Below, piece after piece: positions 17,482-26,271 of a stretch of DNA of 64,000 bases. The notes under the pieces were generated by a model. The model was not told where the DNA came from, did no database searches, and worked only from the letters and a program-made list of their open reading frames with translations. The first letter of the stretch is position 1. Each line of letters opens with the position of its first letter. The translations under genes and the position numbers were made by a program. Origin of the DNA: JAXMAZ01 sp046350115. Lineage in GTDB: Bacteria > Planctomycetota > Planctomycetia > Gemmatales > Gemmataceae. The stretch spans positions 1 through 64,000 of the forward strand of contig JAXMAZ010000015.1 of the NCBI GenBank assembly GCA_046350115.1, given 5' to 3'.

Positions 17482-17513
17482 AACCCAGACCGAGACGCGA
17501 GTTGGCGGGCCGG

Positions 17514-18479
17514 TCACTGGGACCAGCTCGTCGGCGTCCGCACCCACCGGTGCATGCGAAGGTCAGCCAACAGATCGGCTGGCAGCGGGGCGGTGGCGGC
17601 CAGGTTCGCCCGGACGTGGTGCGGCTTCCGCATCCCGGGGATGACCGTGGCCACATCCGGGTTGCTCAGCACGAACCGCAGGGCCATCTCGGCCATCGTC
17701 GCCCCGGCCGGCACCAGCGGCTTGAGCCGGTTCGCCCGGTCCACGCTCGGGACCAGGTTCTCCGGCACGAAGTAGGTGTTCCGCCAGTCCCCCTCGGGCC
17801 AGGTGCTCTGCTTGGTGAGGGTGCCGGTGAGGGAGCCTTCGTCGAACGGCACCCGGGCGATGACGGCCACGCCCAGCTCCCGGCACAGGGGGAACAGCTC
17901 GTCTTCCGGGTTCTGGTCGAACACGTTGTAGATCACCTGCACCGCGTCGATGAGGCCGGTCCGCAGGGTGCGGAGGACGTTCGCCGGCTCCCACCGGTTG
18001 ACGCTCACGCCGACCGCCTTCACCAGCCCGTCCCGCTTCAGCGACTCGACCGCCTTCTGCCAGGACGGGTCGTCCGCCCACTCGTCCTCCCAGACGTGGA
18101 ACTGTTGCAGATCGACGCTCGGCAGCCCGAGGTGTTTGAGGCTGGTTTCGGTGGACTGGCGGATGTAGTCGGCCGGGAACACGTCCGCCAGCTTGAACCC
18201 GCGGCGGCTGGGCCAGGTGCGGTTCTTCGGCGGGATCTTGGTGGCGGTGACGAGCGTCTTGCCCGGGTTGGCGCGGACCAGCTCGCCGAGCAGTTGCTCG
18301 CTGTGCCCTTCGCCGTAGGCCAGGGCGGTGTCGAAGAAGGTGCAGCCGAGGTCGGCGGCCAGTTGCAGGGCGGCGCGGGTCTGGGCGTCGTCCCGGCCGG
18401 TCCACCCGGCCAGCCCCCACATCCCGTACCCGACGGCGCTGACTTGCCAGCCGGTGCGGCCAAACGTGCGGTATTCCAT
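17514..18479 (-). CDS. Aldo/keto reductase
   Basis: A 321-residue protein with the complete AKR (beta/alpha)8 signature: MEYRTFGRTGWQVSAVGYG start, catalytic Asp and Tyr in FFDTALAYGEGHSE, catalytic Lys in VTATKIPPK, His in QQFHVWED, and the C-terminal NADPH-binding block RFVLSNPDVATVIPGM. Length is normal. It should reduce aldehydes or ketones with NAD(P)H in the cytoplasm; the physiological substrate cannot be read. It is a single gene, and the palindrome at 18521-18558 lies just upstream of its start. Confidence 0.93.
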   Translation of the reverse strand: MEYRTFGRTGWQVSAVGYGMWGLAGWTGRDDAQTRAALQLAADLGCTFFDTALAYGEGHSEQLLGELVRANPGKTLVTATKIPPKNRTWPSRRGFKLADVFPADYIRQSTETSLKHLGLPSVDLQQFHVWEDEWADDPSWQKAVESLKRDGLVKAVGVSVNRWEPANVLRTLRTGLIDAVQVIYNVFDQNPEDELFPLCRELGVAVIARVPFDEGSLTGTLTKQSTWPEGDWRNTYFVPENLVPSVDRANRLKPLVPAGATMAEMALRFVLSNPDVATVIPGMRKPHHVRANLAATAPLPADLLADLRMHRWVRTPTSWSQ

Positions 18480-18520
18480 CGGCGGCTCCTCCTGGGGTGA
18501 GGGATGGTGTAGGGGGCGGG

Positions 18521-18558
18521 GGGCGAAAGCCCACCCGTTGCTACGGGTGGGCTTTGGG
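18521..18558. repeat. Palindromic repeat, AAGCCCACCCGT family
   Basis: GGGCGAAAGCCCACCCGT, TGCT, ACGGGTGGGCTTTGGG. The AAGCCCACCCGT arms are perfect. Shares flank and stem with the copy inside the gene 6981-8429. It sits between the divergent reductase and SUI1-like genes. Confidence 0.75.
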
Positions 18559-18584
18559 ACTTCCAACCTCCATAGACTGCGAGC

Positions 18585-19093
18585 ATGGTCAAACCCGCCC
18601 GCACCCTTTTGCTGACCGCCGCCGCCGGCGACGCGGTTGCCGTGGCCGCCGCGTTCAACGCCGCCGCCGGCCGCCTCCGGTTGCCGTGGTGCGCAGTGAC
18701 AGAGTCGGCCGCCCCGGATCGCACAGAGGCGGTCGAGGCCGGCGACCCGGTGGCCGCCGCCAACGGGCTGATCGCCCGGCTGCTCGGCGGGACCGCGGCC
18801 GCCCCGCCGGAGCCGCCGCCCCCGCCCCCGCCGCCGAAGAAGCAAGTCACGGCGAAGCTCAGCCGGGAGACGGCCGGCCGCCGCGGCAAGGGTGTCACCG
18901 TGGTGTCCGAGCTGGGGCTGACCGGGCGCGAGCTGCCACGCCGGCGACCACGCTGAAGCAGAACGCGGTGAACCGGCGGGACGGCCAAGGACGGGCGGAT
19001 CGAGATCCAGGGCGACCCCGGGACCCGCTGGCGGCCGAGCGTGTCGATCCGGCTCGGGTACAAGGTGAAGCGGGCCGGCGGCCGACCGGTTAG
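18585..19093 (+). pseudogene. SUI1/eIF1-like protein with a degenerate N-terminal domain, frameshifted
   Basis: The N-terminal 70 residues (ARTLLLTAAAGDAVAVAAAFNAAA, LRLPWCAVTE) loosely recall a low-molecular-weight phosphatase without its active cysteine. After a PPPPPPPP linker comes a clear SUI1 domain: TAKLSRETAGRRGKGVTVVS, then in another frame TTLKQ (from 18947), then back in the first frame GGTAKDGRIEIQGD (18975-19016) and LGYKVKRAGG (19048 on). At least one base is missing near 18935 and one is extra near 18965, and a further pair of shifts is likely around 19020. As given, the longest frame stops at 18956. Bacterial SUI1 (YciH-like) proteins may influence start selection in translation. 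The breaks may be real decay or consensus error. Confidence 0.6.
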
Positions 19094-19203
19094 CCGCGAG
19101 GCGGAGGCTCTGCGGAGCCGAGCGCGGCGGTGGCGATTCACCGGTGACTGTCCCAGGTGGACGCGGGCGCGCTCGGCCCGCAGAGCCTCCGCCTCGCGGC
19201 TAA
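19090..19203. repeat. Palindromic element, TTAGCCGCGAGGCGGAGGC family
   Basis: TTAGCCGCGAGGCGGAGGCT at 19090 mirrors AGCCTCCGCCTCGCGGCTAA ending at 19203. The pairing continues inward through CTCTGCGGAGCCGAGCGCG and CGCGCTCGGCCCGCAGAG with one unpaired base. It separates two convergent genes. Confidence 0.85.
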
Positions 19204-19209
19204 ACGGGG

Positions 19210-20673
19210 TCAGATGATCTTCTTAATCGGGTCGGCCCCCTCCACCCCGACCAGCTTCTGGTCCAGCCCGCCGTAGAAGTACGACAGGTGGTTCGGGTCC
19301 AGGCCCATCTGGTGCAGCACGGTGGCGTGCAGGTTGCGGACGTGCATCCGGTCCTCGACGGCGTTGTTCCCCAGTTCGTCCGTCGCCCCGACGCTGGTCC
19401 CACCCTTGATCCCGCCGCCGGCCAGCCACATCGTGAACCCGTAGGCGTTGTGGTCCCGGCCGGTCCCCTGGGCGTACTCCGCGGTCGGCTGTCGGCCGAA
19501 CTCCCCGCCCCAGATGACGATGGTCGAATCCAGCAGCCCGCGGCGCTTCAGGTCGGCGAGCAGGCCGGCGATCGGCTTGTCGGTGTCGCCGGCGTGCTTG
19601 GTGTGGTTCTTGACGATGTCCGTGTGGGCGTCCCAGTTGTCGTCGTTGTGCGCCCCGCCGCTGTAGATCTGCACGAACCGCACCCCCCGCTCCACCAGCC
19701 GGCGGGCGAGCAGGCACTTGCGGCCGAAGTCGGCGGTGCGGTCCTTGGTCGGCCCCTCGACCCCGTACAGCTCCAACGTTTCGCGGGACTCCTTGGCGAA
19801 GTCGACCGCCTCCGGGGCGTGCTGCTGCATCTTGAACGCCAGCTCGTAGGAGGCGATCCGGGCCATCAGCTCGGAGTTGTCCGCCCGGCTCGACAGGTGC
19901 TCCTCGTTCTTCTCCTTGAGCCGGTCGAGCAGTTGCCGCTGCTGGGCCTTGGTCATGCCCGGGGGCAGGGCCAGGTCGTGGATCGGCGTCTTGTCCGCCC
20001 GCACCACCACGCCCTGGTAAGCGGCCGGCATGAACCCGCTCGACCAGTTCTTCGGGCCGCTGATCGGGCCGCCGGTCTTGTCCAGCATGACCACGAACCC
20101 GGGCAGGTTCTCGTTCACGCTGCCGAGGCCGTACGTCACCCACGACCCCATGCTCGGGTAGCCGGACAGCAGCCGGCCGCTGTTCATCATCAGCATGGCC
20201 GACCCGTGGATCGGCGACTCGGCGTACAGGCTGTGGACGAACGCGATGTCATCGACCCGCTGGGCGACGTGCGGGAACAGGTCGCTCACCCGCTTGCCGC
20301 ACTGGCCGTACTGCTTGAACTGCCACTTCGGGCCGACCACCCGCCCCTCGGCCTTGTGCCCGCCCCGGCCGAACGTCTTCACCGGAATGGTCTTGCCGTC
20401 CAGCTCGTACAGCTTCGGCTTGTGGTCGAACGTGTCGATGTGGCTGGGGCCGCCGTAGCAGAAGACGAAGATGGCCGCCTTCGCCTTGGCCGGGAACATG
20501 GCCGGCTTCGGGGCCATCGGGTTGACAAAGCGCGTGGGCGGGGCCTTGGCCGGGGCGTCGAACCCGAACCCGTCCCGGGCGAGCATCCCGGTCAGGGCGA
20601 GGCCGGTGAACCCGCCGCCGGCCTGCCACAGGAACTCCCGCCGGGTGCGGCCGCAGAACTGGGGGTCGGTCAT
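19210..20673 (-). CDS. DUF1501 family protein (Tat-exported)
   Basis: A 487-residue protein from ATG 20673; a GTG at 20682 would add three residues. The N-terminus is a twin-arginine signal (GRTRREFLWQAGGGFTGLAL). The body has the DUF1501/sulfatase-like landmarks FCYGGPSHIDTFDHKP, ESPIHGSAMLMMNSGR, RGVRFVQIYSGGAHNDDNWDAH, STIVIWGGEFGRQP, GRDHNAYGFTMWLAGGG and DRMHVRNLHATVLHQMG, including acidic and His residues of an alkaline-phosphatase-superfamily metal site. In planctomycetes this family is normally encoded beside a DUF1549/DUF1553 protein. Here that partner (22573-25065) is separated by three genes. Reaction unknown. Confidence 0.92.
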   Translation of the reverse strand: MTDPQFCGRTRREFLWQAGGGFTGLALTGMLARDGFGFDAPAKAPPTRFVNPMAPKPAMFPAKAKAAIFVFCYGGPSHIDTFDHKPKLYELDGKTIPVKTFGRGGHKAEGRVVGPKWQFKQYGQCGKRVSDLFPHVAQRVDDIAFVHSLYAESPIHGSAMLMMNSGRLLSGYPSMGSWVTYGLGSVNENLPGFVVMLDKTGGPISGPKNWSSGFMPAAYQGVVVRADKTPIHDLALPPGMTKAQQRQLLDRLKEKNEEHLSSRADNSELMARIASYELAFKMQQHAPEAVDFAKESRETLELYGVEGPTKDRTADFGRKCLLARRLVERGVRFVQIYSGGAHNDDNWDAHTDIVKNHTKHAGDTDKPIAGLLADLKRRGLLDSTIVIWGGEFGRQPTAEYAQGTGRDHNAYGFTMWLAGGGIKGGTSVGATDELGNNAVEDRMHVRNLHATVLHQMGLDPNHLSYFYGGLDQKLVGVEGADPIKKII

Positions 20674-20690
20674 GGTCGGCACTCCTCGGC

Positions 20691-20746
20691 GTAGGGTCCG
20701 CTGTGCGGACCGGTTGGACTCCCACGGTCCGCACCGCGGACCCTAC
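20691..20746. repeat. Palindromic element, GTAGGGTCCGCTGTGCGGACCG family
   Basis: GTAGGGTCCGCTGTGCGGACCG and its mirror CGGTCCGCACCGCGGACCCTAC are joined by a 12-base loop. The right edge supplies the TAG stop of the gene at 20743. A second copy is at 31016-31070. Confidence 0.85.
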
Positions 20747-21825
20747 TTCCCACCCGTGATCTCGTTCAGCAGCTTGAAGAACCCCTTCTTCCTCGCACTG
20801 CCGATGCCCCAATCGACCGGCACGCTCTGATACCCGTCGGCGAACCCCTCGCCGGCCATCCGGTAGTCGAAGTACCCCCACGACGCATACTCCCCGACCG
20901 CGGCCGTGAAGTTGTTCGCCGGCCGGTCGAAGTCGAAGTGGTCGTCCTCGTTGAACAGCACCGGCATCGGCCGATACCCCGGCACTTTCCGGGTCTGCCG
21001 GACCATCTCGGTGATCCGGGCCGGCTCCTTCACCCCGTTGCCGTGCAGCAGCAGGAAGTCGGACGCCCGGACCACGCTCTCCTTCGGGACCGTTCCGCCG
21101 CCGTAGCTGGTGCCGACCAGGAACCGCCGGCCGTCGTCCTGCCGGGACTTCACCAACTCGATCAGCTCGTGGACGCGGTCCGGTCGCAGGATGGCGTGGT
21201 CGTACCGGACGTTGCACTCGTTGTTCACCTCGATCAGCACGTTCGAGTAGCCGCGGTCGTGCAGCCAGTCGAGGGCGCTGTTCACCGCCCGGCGGACGGC
21301 GTCTTCGTCCTGCAACCGCTCGTCCTGGCCGAAGTAGAACAGGCCGAGGATGACCACCATGCCGAGCTTGTCGCACGCCTCGATCACCCGGTCCATCCGC
21401 TTGACGTACTCGGGCCGCAGCGCCCCGCCGGCGGTGAACGCCGAGTTGTGCCACGGCTGCTCCTTCGAGTACCCCTGCGGACTGCCGCCTTGCAGGTTGA
21501 CCGTCACCGCCAACAGGCCGTGCCTGCGGTAGGCCGGCAGGGCAGTGACGAACTCGGCCGTGTTCCGGTCGGCGTCCCAGGCGCCGGTGTCCGGGTACTT
21601 CCACTTGTCCCGTGTGGCCAGGTTCAGGTCGTCGAACGTGGCCTGCACCATCCGGCTGTTCATCAGCAAGCCTTCGACCGCCTTGCCGTTCCAGGTGCGG
21701 CCCTTGTAGGTGGGTTGGCCGTTGATGAGAAACTTGTCCCCCCGGATGGCGACGGCCGTCTGCCGGGCCGGCGGCTGGGCCGCGGCCGGGACGGCGAGCA
21801 GGAGCAGCGCGGCGAGCGGTCGCAC
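20743..21825 (-). CDS. Secreted GH5-like (clan GH-A) glycoside hydrolase
   Basis: A 360-residue protein from GTG 21825 (alternative GTG 21837). Residues 1-15 form a signal peptide (MRPLAALLLLAVPAAAQ). The rest reads as a TIM-barrel hydrolase: INGQPTYKGRTW at the start, RMDRVIEACDKLGMVVILGLF, the acid/base strand YSNVLIEVNNECN (NE pair), and VLFNEDDHFDFD near the end as candidate nucleophile strand. The length fits GH5-like enzymes. It would cleave a polysaccharide outside the cytoplasm; the substrate is unknown and catalysis is inferred from the two Glu positions only. It begins 3 bases after the PIN toxin stop, so it is probably cotranscribed. Its stop lies in the palindrome at 20691. Confidence 0.75.
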   Translation of the reverse strand: MRPLAALLLLAVPAAAQPPARQTAVAIRGDKFLINGQPTYKGRTWNGKAVEGLLMNSRMVQATFDDLNLATRDKWKYPDTGAWDADRNTAEFVTALPAYRRHGLLAVTVNLQGGSPQGYSKEQPWHNSAFTAGGALRPEYVKRMDRVIEACDKLGMVVILGLFYFGQDERLQDEDAVRRAVNSALDWLHDRGYSNVLIEVNNECNVRYDHAILRPDRVHELIELVKSRQDDGRRFLVGTSYGGGTVPKESVVRASDFLLLHGNGVKEPARITEMVRQTRKVPGYRPMPVLFNEDDHFDFDRPANNFTAAVGEYASWGYFDYRMAGEGFADGYQSVPVDWGIGSARKKGFFKLLNEITGGK

Positions 21826-21827
21826 GG

Positions 21828-22250
21828 TCAGGTCCACACTTCCAGTTGGAGACCAGGCACTTGGTCGAAGTCGCGGACGTTCCGGGTGACCAGGATCGCG
21901 TCGTGGGCGACCGCGATGGCGGCGATCCGCAGGTCTTGGGTGCCGACCCGGACTTTGGCCGCCCGCCACTCGTCAACCCTGGCGGCGGCCGCCGCGGTGT
22001 ACGGCAGCAGCCGGTAGCCGCTCAGCGCCGTCAAATCCCGGGCGAAGAACGAGTAGGCGGCCAGCAGCCGGTCGGGCCGGCGGCGGTCCGGCTCGGCCTT
22101 GCGGATGGCGGCCAGCCAGCCCCGGGCCACCTCCTCGGCGGTGACAACCGGGACGGCGTAGGCGGCCGGGTCCAGGCCGGCCAGCCGGTCGCGGTACGGC
22201 TGGTGGCCGCGGAGCAGGTCGGACAGCACGTCGGTGTCGAACGCCCTCAC
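21828..22250 (-). CDS. PIN-domain toxin (VapC-like)
   Basis: A 140-residue protein with the PIN nuclease layout: FDTDVLSDLL (first Asp), TAEEVARGW (acidic helix), VGTQDLRIAAIAVAHDAILVTRNVRDFDQVPGLQLE (central Asp and terminal NxxDF motif). VapC toxins are Mg-dependent RNases acting on tRNA or rRNA. It overlaps the upstream antitoxin gene by 4 bases (ATGA), the usual antitoxin-first arrangement. The GH5-like gene follows at once. Confidence 0.9.
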   Translation of the reverse strand: MRAFDTDVLSDLLRGHQPYRDRLAGLDPAAYAVPVVTAEEVARGWLAAIRKAEPDRRRPDRLLAAYSFFARDLTALSGYRLLPYTAAAAARVDEWRAAKVRVGTQDLRIAAIAVAHDAILVTRNVRDFDQVPGLQLEVWT

Positions 22251-22543
22251 CCCGGAAACTCCGCCCGCTTCTGGGCGTCCCGCTCGGCGTAGATGTCCGC
22301 CAGCATCTCCTCGGTCATTTCACGGTACATTTCGGCCGCCTCGCCGGTCAGCGGGGGCGGCAGGTGCCGGGGGGCCAGCTCCAGCGGGACGATCTCGCCG
22401 CGGGCGTACCGGGCCTGAACATCGGTCTGGAGCCGGGCGACCGCCTCGTCCCGGGTGGCCCCGTCGGCCGTCACCCGCGGGTCGCCAAGCAGTGTCGCCC
22501 GGAAGCGGCCGGCGACCGGTTCGACGATGGCGGACACGGACAT
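22247..22543 (-). CDS. Putative antitoxin of the PIN module (HicB-like N-terminus)
   Basis: A 98-residue protein from ATG 22543 (a GTG directly before it is possible). The first half, AIVEPVAGRFRATLLGDPRV and ATRDEAVARLQTDVQARY, has the strand-strand-helix pattern of HicB-type antitoxins. The second half is acidic and helical (GEAAEMYREMTEEMLADIYAERDAQ), suited to wrapping around a toxin. The 4-base overlap with the PIN gene supports the role. No DNA-binding motif is obvious. Confidence 0.75.
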   Translation of the reverse strand: MSVSAIVEPVAGRFRATLLGDPRVTADGATRDEAVARLQTDVQARYARGEIVPLELAPRHLPPPLTGEAAEMYREMTEEMLADIYAERDAQKRAEFPG

Positions 22544-22572
22544 CACACGCCCTCCGAACGAACTTCCGCTCC

Positions 22573-25065
22573 CTAATCAAGATACACGAACTCGTTCGCG
22601 TTCAGGGCCAGCAGGGCGTACCGGGTGAGGGCGGTTTTCGCGTCCAGCTCGTGCTCCTTCCGCATCGCCGCGATGAACGCTACGTCCTTCGCCACCTCGT
22701 CGGCGGTCGGGGTGCGGCCGGTGGTCAGCCGGATCGCGTGGGCCACCTGGGCGGCCACGTCCCCGGGCCGGTCCCGCTCCAGCCGGGCGGCCAGCGCCGC
22801 CGCCTGCTCCTGCAGGAACTCCCCGTTCAGCATCCCGAGCGCCTGGGTCGGGACGGTGGTCGTGTACCGGACCGGGCAGGTCGAGTCGGTGTCCGCCTGG
22901 TCGTGGGCGTTCAGGATCGGCACCTGGATCGACCGCTTGACGAACACGTACACGCTCCGCCGGTTCTGCTTGTCCGCCGGGGAGGTCGGCCAGTGGGTGT
23001 GCTTGTCGGTGAACGAGATGCCGTCCAGCACCGCCTTCGGCAGCTTCGGGTAGACGCTCGGCCCGAACGGCGTGCGGTCCAGGGTGCCGGTGGCGGCCAG
23101 GATCGAGTCGCGGACCTCTTCGGCGGTCAGCCGCCGCATGTCGAACCGCCACCGCAGGGCGTTCGCCGGGTCGGCCTTCAGGTTGGCCGGGTCGGCCGTC
23201 GCAGACAGTTGGTACACACTGGACAACATGATGAGTCGGTGCAGCCGCTTCAGCGTCCAGCCGTTCGCCGTCAGGTCGCTCGCCAGCCAGTCGAGCAGGG
23301 CCGGGTGGGTCGGCTTCTCGCCCAGCTTGCCGAAGTCGTTCGGGGTCGGCACGATCCCCCGGCCGAAGTGGTACTGCCACACCCGGTTGACCAGCACCCG
23401 GGCGGTGAGCGGGTTGTCCGGCGACGCCAGCCAGTTCGCCAGCACCGTCCGCCGGCCGCTCGACCGCGCCGTCTTGGACGCCGCCGGGATGACCGGGTCG
23501 GGCAGTTTGAACACGCTCGGGAACCCCGGCCCGACCGGCTTCCCCTTGGCCGCCGGGTTGCCGCGGATGAGCACCTGCGTCGCCGGCGGGGTGGCGTAGC
23601 ACCGGTTCACCGACAGGGCGAACTCCTGGCTCGGCAGCGGCTTCTTCTCCAGCTCGTCGGCCTGCCGCTTCAGCCGGCCGTACTCCCGCTTCTGCTGGTC
23701 GTCCAGGAACTTCGGCACCTTGCGGACCACCTGCGGGCGGTCCGGCCCCTCGCTCGCCCGCTGGTCCTCGGCCGGCATCTTCTTGATCGCCTCGTCCTCG
23801 ATCTTGGTCATCGCCGCGGTCAGTTCGTCCCGCTTCGCCTCCCGGGCCTTCAGCTCGGTCTCGTAGGTCTGCCGCCTGGCCTTCGGGGTGACGTCGGTCA
23901 GGTTGAACGCGCTCCGCACGTCCCGGGAGTTGCTGTACGGGCGGACGTCCCGGAAGAAGGCGACCAGCTTGTAGTAGTCGGCCTGCGGGAAGAAGTCGGC
24001 CTTGTGGTCGTGGCAGCGGGCACAGTTGAGGGACATGCCGAGGAACGCCTGGCCGGTGACGGTGACGAGGTCGTCGAACCCGTCGAACATCGCCAGCTCG
24101 GGGTCGGCCGGCTCGTCGTCCCACAGGCCGAGCCGGTAGAACCCGGTGGCGGTGACGCAGTCCGGGTCGTCCCGGTCGAGTTCGTCCCCGGCGATCTGCT
24201 CCTTGACAAACCGGTCGAACGGCTTGTCCGCGTTGAAGCTGCGGATGACGTAGTCCCGGTACTTCCAGGCGAACGGCTTCGGCCCGTCCCGCTCGTACCC
24301 GTTGGTCTCGGCGAACCGCACCACGTCCAGCCAGTGCCGGCCCCACTTCTCCCCATAGTGCGGCGACGCGAGGAGGGCGTCGATCAGCCGCGGCCAGGCG
24401 TCGGCGGACGGGTCGGTGACGAACGCGTCCACCTGCTCCGGGGTCGGCGGCAGGCCGGTCAGGTCGTAGTACGCCCGGCGGACGAGGGCCGCCTTACTCG
24501 CCGGGCCGACCGGCTTCAGCCCCTTGGCTTCGAGTTCGGCCAGGATGAAGGCGTCGATCGGCGTCTTCACCCACGCCGGGTTCTTGACCGCCGGCACCGG
24601 CGGCCGCTTGACCGGCTGGTACGCCCAGTAGCTCATGTCCGGGCCGGTCGGGGCCGCGGGCCGTTGGGCCGCGTCGTCCTTCCCCGGGGTCCACGGCAGC
24701 CCGGCCTTCACCCACTTGGTCAGGGTGGCGATGGCCTCCGCCGGCAGCTTCTTGCCGGGCGGCATCTCGTACCCTTCCTTCGTGTGAAGGACCGCCTCCA
24801 GCAGCAGGCTCTTGGCCGGGTTCTCCAGGTCCACCGCCGGGCCGGTGTCCCCGCCCTTGAGGGTGAGCGACCGGCCGGTCAGGTCGAGGCCGCCCTTGAC
24901 CTTCTTCGGGTCGTCGCCGTGGCACTTCAGGCAGTGCGCCTTGAGGAGTGGCAGCGCTTCCTTCTCGTAGATCGCCACCTGGTCCGGGGTGAACGCCGGC
25001 GGGGCGGCGGACGCCGGGGGTGTCAGGACGGCGGCCACGAACAGGCCGGGCAAAGCGAAACGCAT
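22573..25065 (-). CDS. PSCyt1-DUF1549-DUF1553 protein
   Basis: An 830-residue secreted protein. It has a signal peptide (MRFALPGLFVAAVLTPPASA), then a cytochrome-c-like planctomycete domain with a haem motif CLKCH (LLKAHCLKCHGDD) and distal methionine candidate MPPGKKLP. DUF1549 follows (TPIDAFILAELEAKGLKPV, YYDLTGLPPTPEQVDAF, LLASPHYGEKWGRHWLD). A second CARCH motif lies in LNCARCHDHKADF. DUF1553 is C-terminal (NRVWQYHFGRGIVPTPNDFG, HPALLDWLASD, RLTAEEVRDSILAATG). The family is large in planctomycetes and linked to DUF1501 proteins, probably in extracytoplasmic breakdown of complex substrates. The start at 25065 is fixed by the signal peptide. Confidence 0.94.
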   Translation of the reverse strand: MRFALPGLFVAAVLTPPASAAPPAFTPDQVAIYEKEALPLLKAHCLKCHGDDPKKVKGGLDLTGRSLTLKGGDTGPAVDLENPAKSLLLEAVLHTKEGYEMPPGKKLPAEAIATLTKWVKAGLPWTPGKDDAAQRPAAPTGPDMSYWAYQPVKRPPVPAVKNPAWVKTPIDAFILAELEAKGLKPVGPASKAALVRRAYYDLTGLPPTPEQVDAFVTDPSADAWPRLIDALLASPHYGEKWGRHWLDVVRFAETNGYERDGPKPFAWKYRDYVIRSFNADKPFDRFVKEQIAGDELDRDDPDCVTATGFYRLGLWDDEPADPELAMFDGFDDLVTVTGQAFLGMSLNCARCHDHKADFFPQADYYKLVAFFRDVRPYSNSRDVRSAFNLTDVTPKARRQTYETELKAREAKRDELTAAMTKIEDEAIKKMPAEDQRASEGPDRPQVVRKVPKFLDDQQKREYGRLKRQADELEKKPLPSQEFALSVNRCYATPPATQVLIRGNPAAKGKPVGPGFPSVFKLPDPVIPAASKTARSSGRRTVLANWLASPDNPLTARVLVNRVWQYHFGRGIVPTPNDFGKLGEKPTHPALLDWLASDLTANGWTLKRLHRLIMLSSVYQLSATADPANLKADPANALRWRFDMRRLTAEEVRDSILAATGTLDRTPFGPSVYPKLPKAVLDGISFTDKHTHWPTSPADKQNRRSVYVFVKRSIQVPILNAHDQADTDSTCPVRYTTTVPTQALGMLNGEFLQEQAAALAARLERDRPGDVAAQVAHAIRLTTGRTPTADEVAKDVAFIAAMRKEHELDAKTALTRYALLALNANEFVYLD

Positions 25066-25190
25066 CAGAAAGCCCCTGACGGTCGGAGGCGTGTCCGGCA
25101 AAAGGGAGGTCTGGCAGGCCAGGGCCAGTATACCCCGGACGCGGCCCGGCGGGCTACGGGATTTTCTAAAGGCACTTGCGAAAGTCGCGG

Positions 25191-26156
25191 CTAGCCCTCG
25201 GCGGCGGCCCGCTGGAGCCGGTCCCGGACGGCCCGCCAGTCGTCGGTGTCCGGCGGCAGCGGGACGACGATCCGGTCGAACCCGCCGGCGTCCAGGGCGT
25301 GCAGGTCGGCGTACAGCCGGGCGGCGGCGGCGGCCGGGTCGGCGCCCAGCGGCAGGGTCGCCACCTTCAGCCCGGCCGTCTCGTACAGGTTCGCCAGGAA
25401 CGCCGCCTCGTCGGCCGACTCGGCCACTTCCAGGGCGGTCCGCGGGGCGTAGTGCCGGGCCAGCATCCCGGGGGACGGGAGGGCGTCGCCGGCGGCCGGC
25501 TCGGGGGCGGTGAGGTCCACCGGGCCGACGGCCGCCTCCAACTGCGCGACCGTCACCAGCCCGGGGCGGAGGAGGCGGGGGACCGGGCCGGTCACGTCCA
25601 CCACGGTCGATTCCAGCCCCCGCCAGCACGGGCCGCCGTCCAGGATCAGGTCGACCGCGTCCCCCAGCCCGGCGGCGACGTGCTCGGCCGTGGTCGGGGA
25701 GAGCTGGCCGCTGCGGTTGGCGCTCGGGGCGGCCACCGGCACCCCGGCGGCGGCGATCAGCCGGGCGGCGACCGGGTGGTCCGGGTGGCGGACGGCGACC
25801 GTCGGCCCGCCGCCCGTCACCTCCGCGGGAACCGCCGGGGTCTTCGGCACGACCAAGGTGAGCGGGCCGGGCCAGAACCGGCCGGTCAGCGCGACCGCCG
25901 CCGGGGACAGGGTGCCGGCCACGGTGGCGAGCTGGTCGGCGGTGGCGACGTGCACGATCAGCGGGTTGGTGCCCGGCCGGCCCTTGGCCGCGAACACCCG
26001 CCGGACGGCCGCCGGGTCGAGGGCGTTCGCCCCGAGGCCGTACACCGTCTCCGTCGGGAAGGCGACCAGCCCGCCGGCCCGCAGGACGTCCGCCGCCCGC
26101 TGGATCACCTCCGGGTCCGGTTCGGTCGGGTCGACGGGCAGGACGGTCGGCGGCAT
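25191..26156 (-). CDS. tsaC: L-threonylcarbamoyladenylate synthase (Sua5/YwlC type)
   Basis: A 321-residue protein. The YrdC domain (about 15-200) shows GGLVAFPTETVYGLGANA, KGRPGTNPLIVH, FWPGPLTLVV, APSANRSGQLSPT and the ESTVVD strand. After it come the Sua5 linker SPGMLARHYAPRT and a C-terminal Rossmann-like Sua5 domain. It makes threonylcarbamoyl-AMP from threonine, bicarbonate and ATP for the universal t6A37 modification of ANN-decoding tRNAs. Length matches the long Sua5 form. It is a single gene, divergent from the TPR gene. Confidence 0.95.
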   Translation of the reverse strand: MPPTVLPVDPTEPDPEVIQRAADVLRAGGLVAFPTETVYGLGANALDPAAVRRVFAAKGRPGTNPLIVHVATADQLATVAGTLSPAAVALTGRFWPGPLTLVVPKTPAVPAEVTGGGPTVAVRHPDHPVAARLIAAAGVPVAAPSANRSGQLSPTTAEHVAAGLGDAVDLILDGGPCWRGLESTVVDVTGPVPRLLRPGLVTVAQLEAAVGPVDLTAPEPAAGDALPSPGMLARHYAPRTALEVAESADEAAFLANLYETAGLKVATLPLGADPAAAAARLYADLHALDAGGFDRIVVPLPPDTDDWRAVRDRLQRAAAEG

Positions 26157-26271
26157 GGCTGGTGGGTTCCGCAGGTCGGTCTCTCTTGGTACAAACTATA
26201 GTGGATGGGACTCGTCCCCCGTTCGGAAGTGGCATAACCGGAGCGGCCGCCCCCGCCCCCAGGACACCGTC

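Noticed and set aside
14029..17775. 1248-residue plus-strand frame opposite the kinase-RDD gene
   Set aside because: Low-complexity shadow; the minus strand has the kinase and RDD motifs.
22234..25194. 986-residue plus-strand frame opposite the DUF1549/1553 gene
   Set aside because: No recognisable domain, composition typical of an antisense frame.
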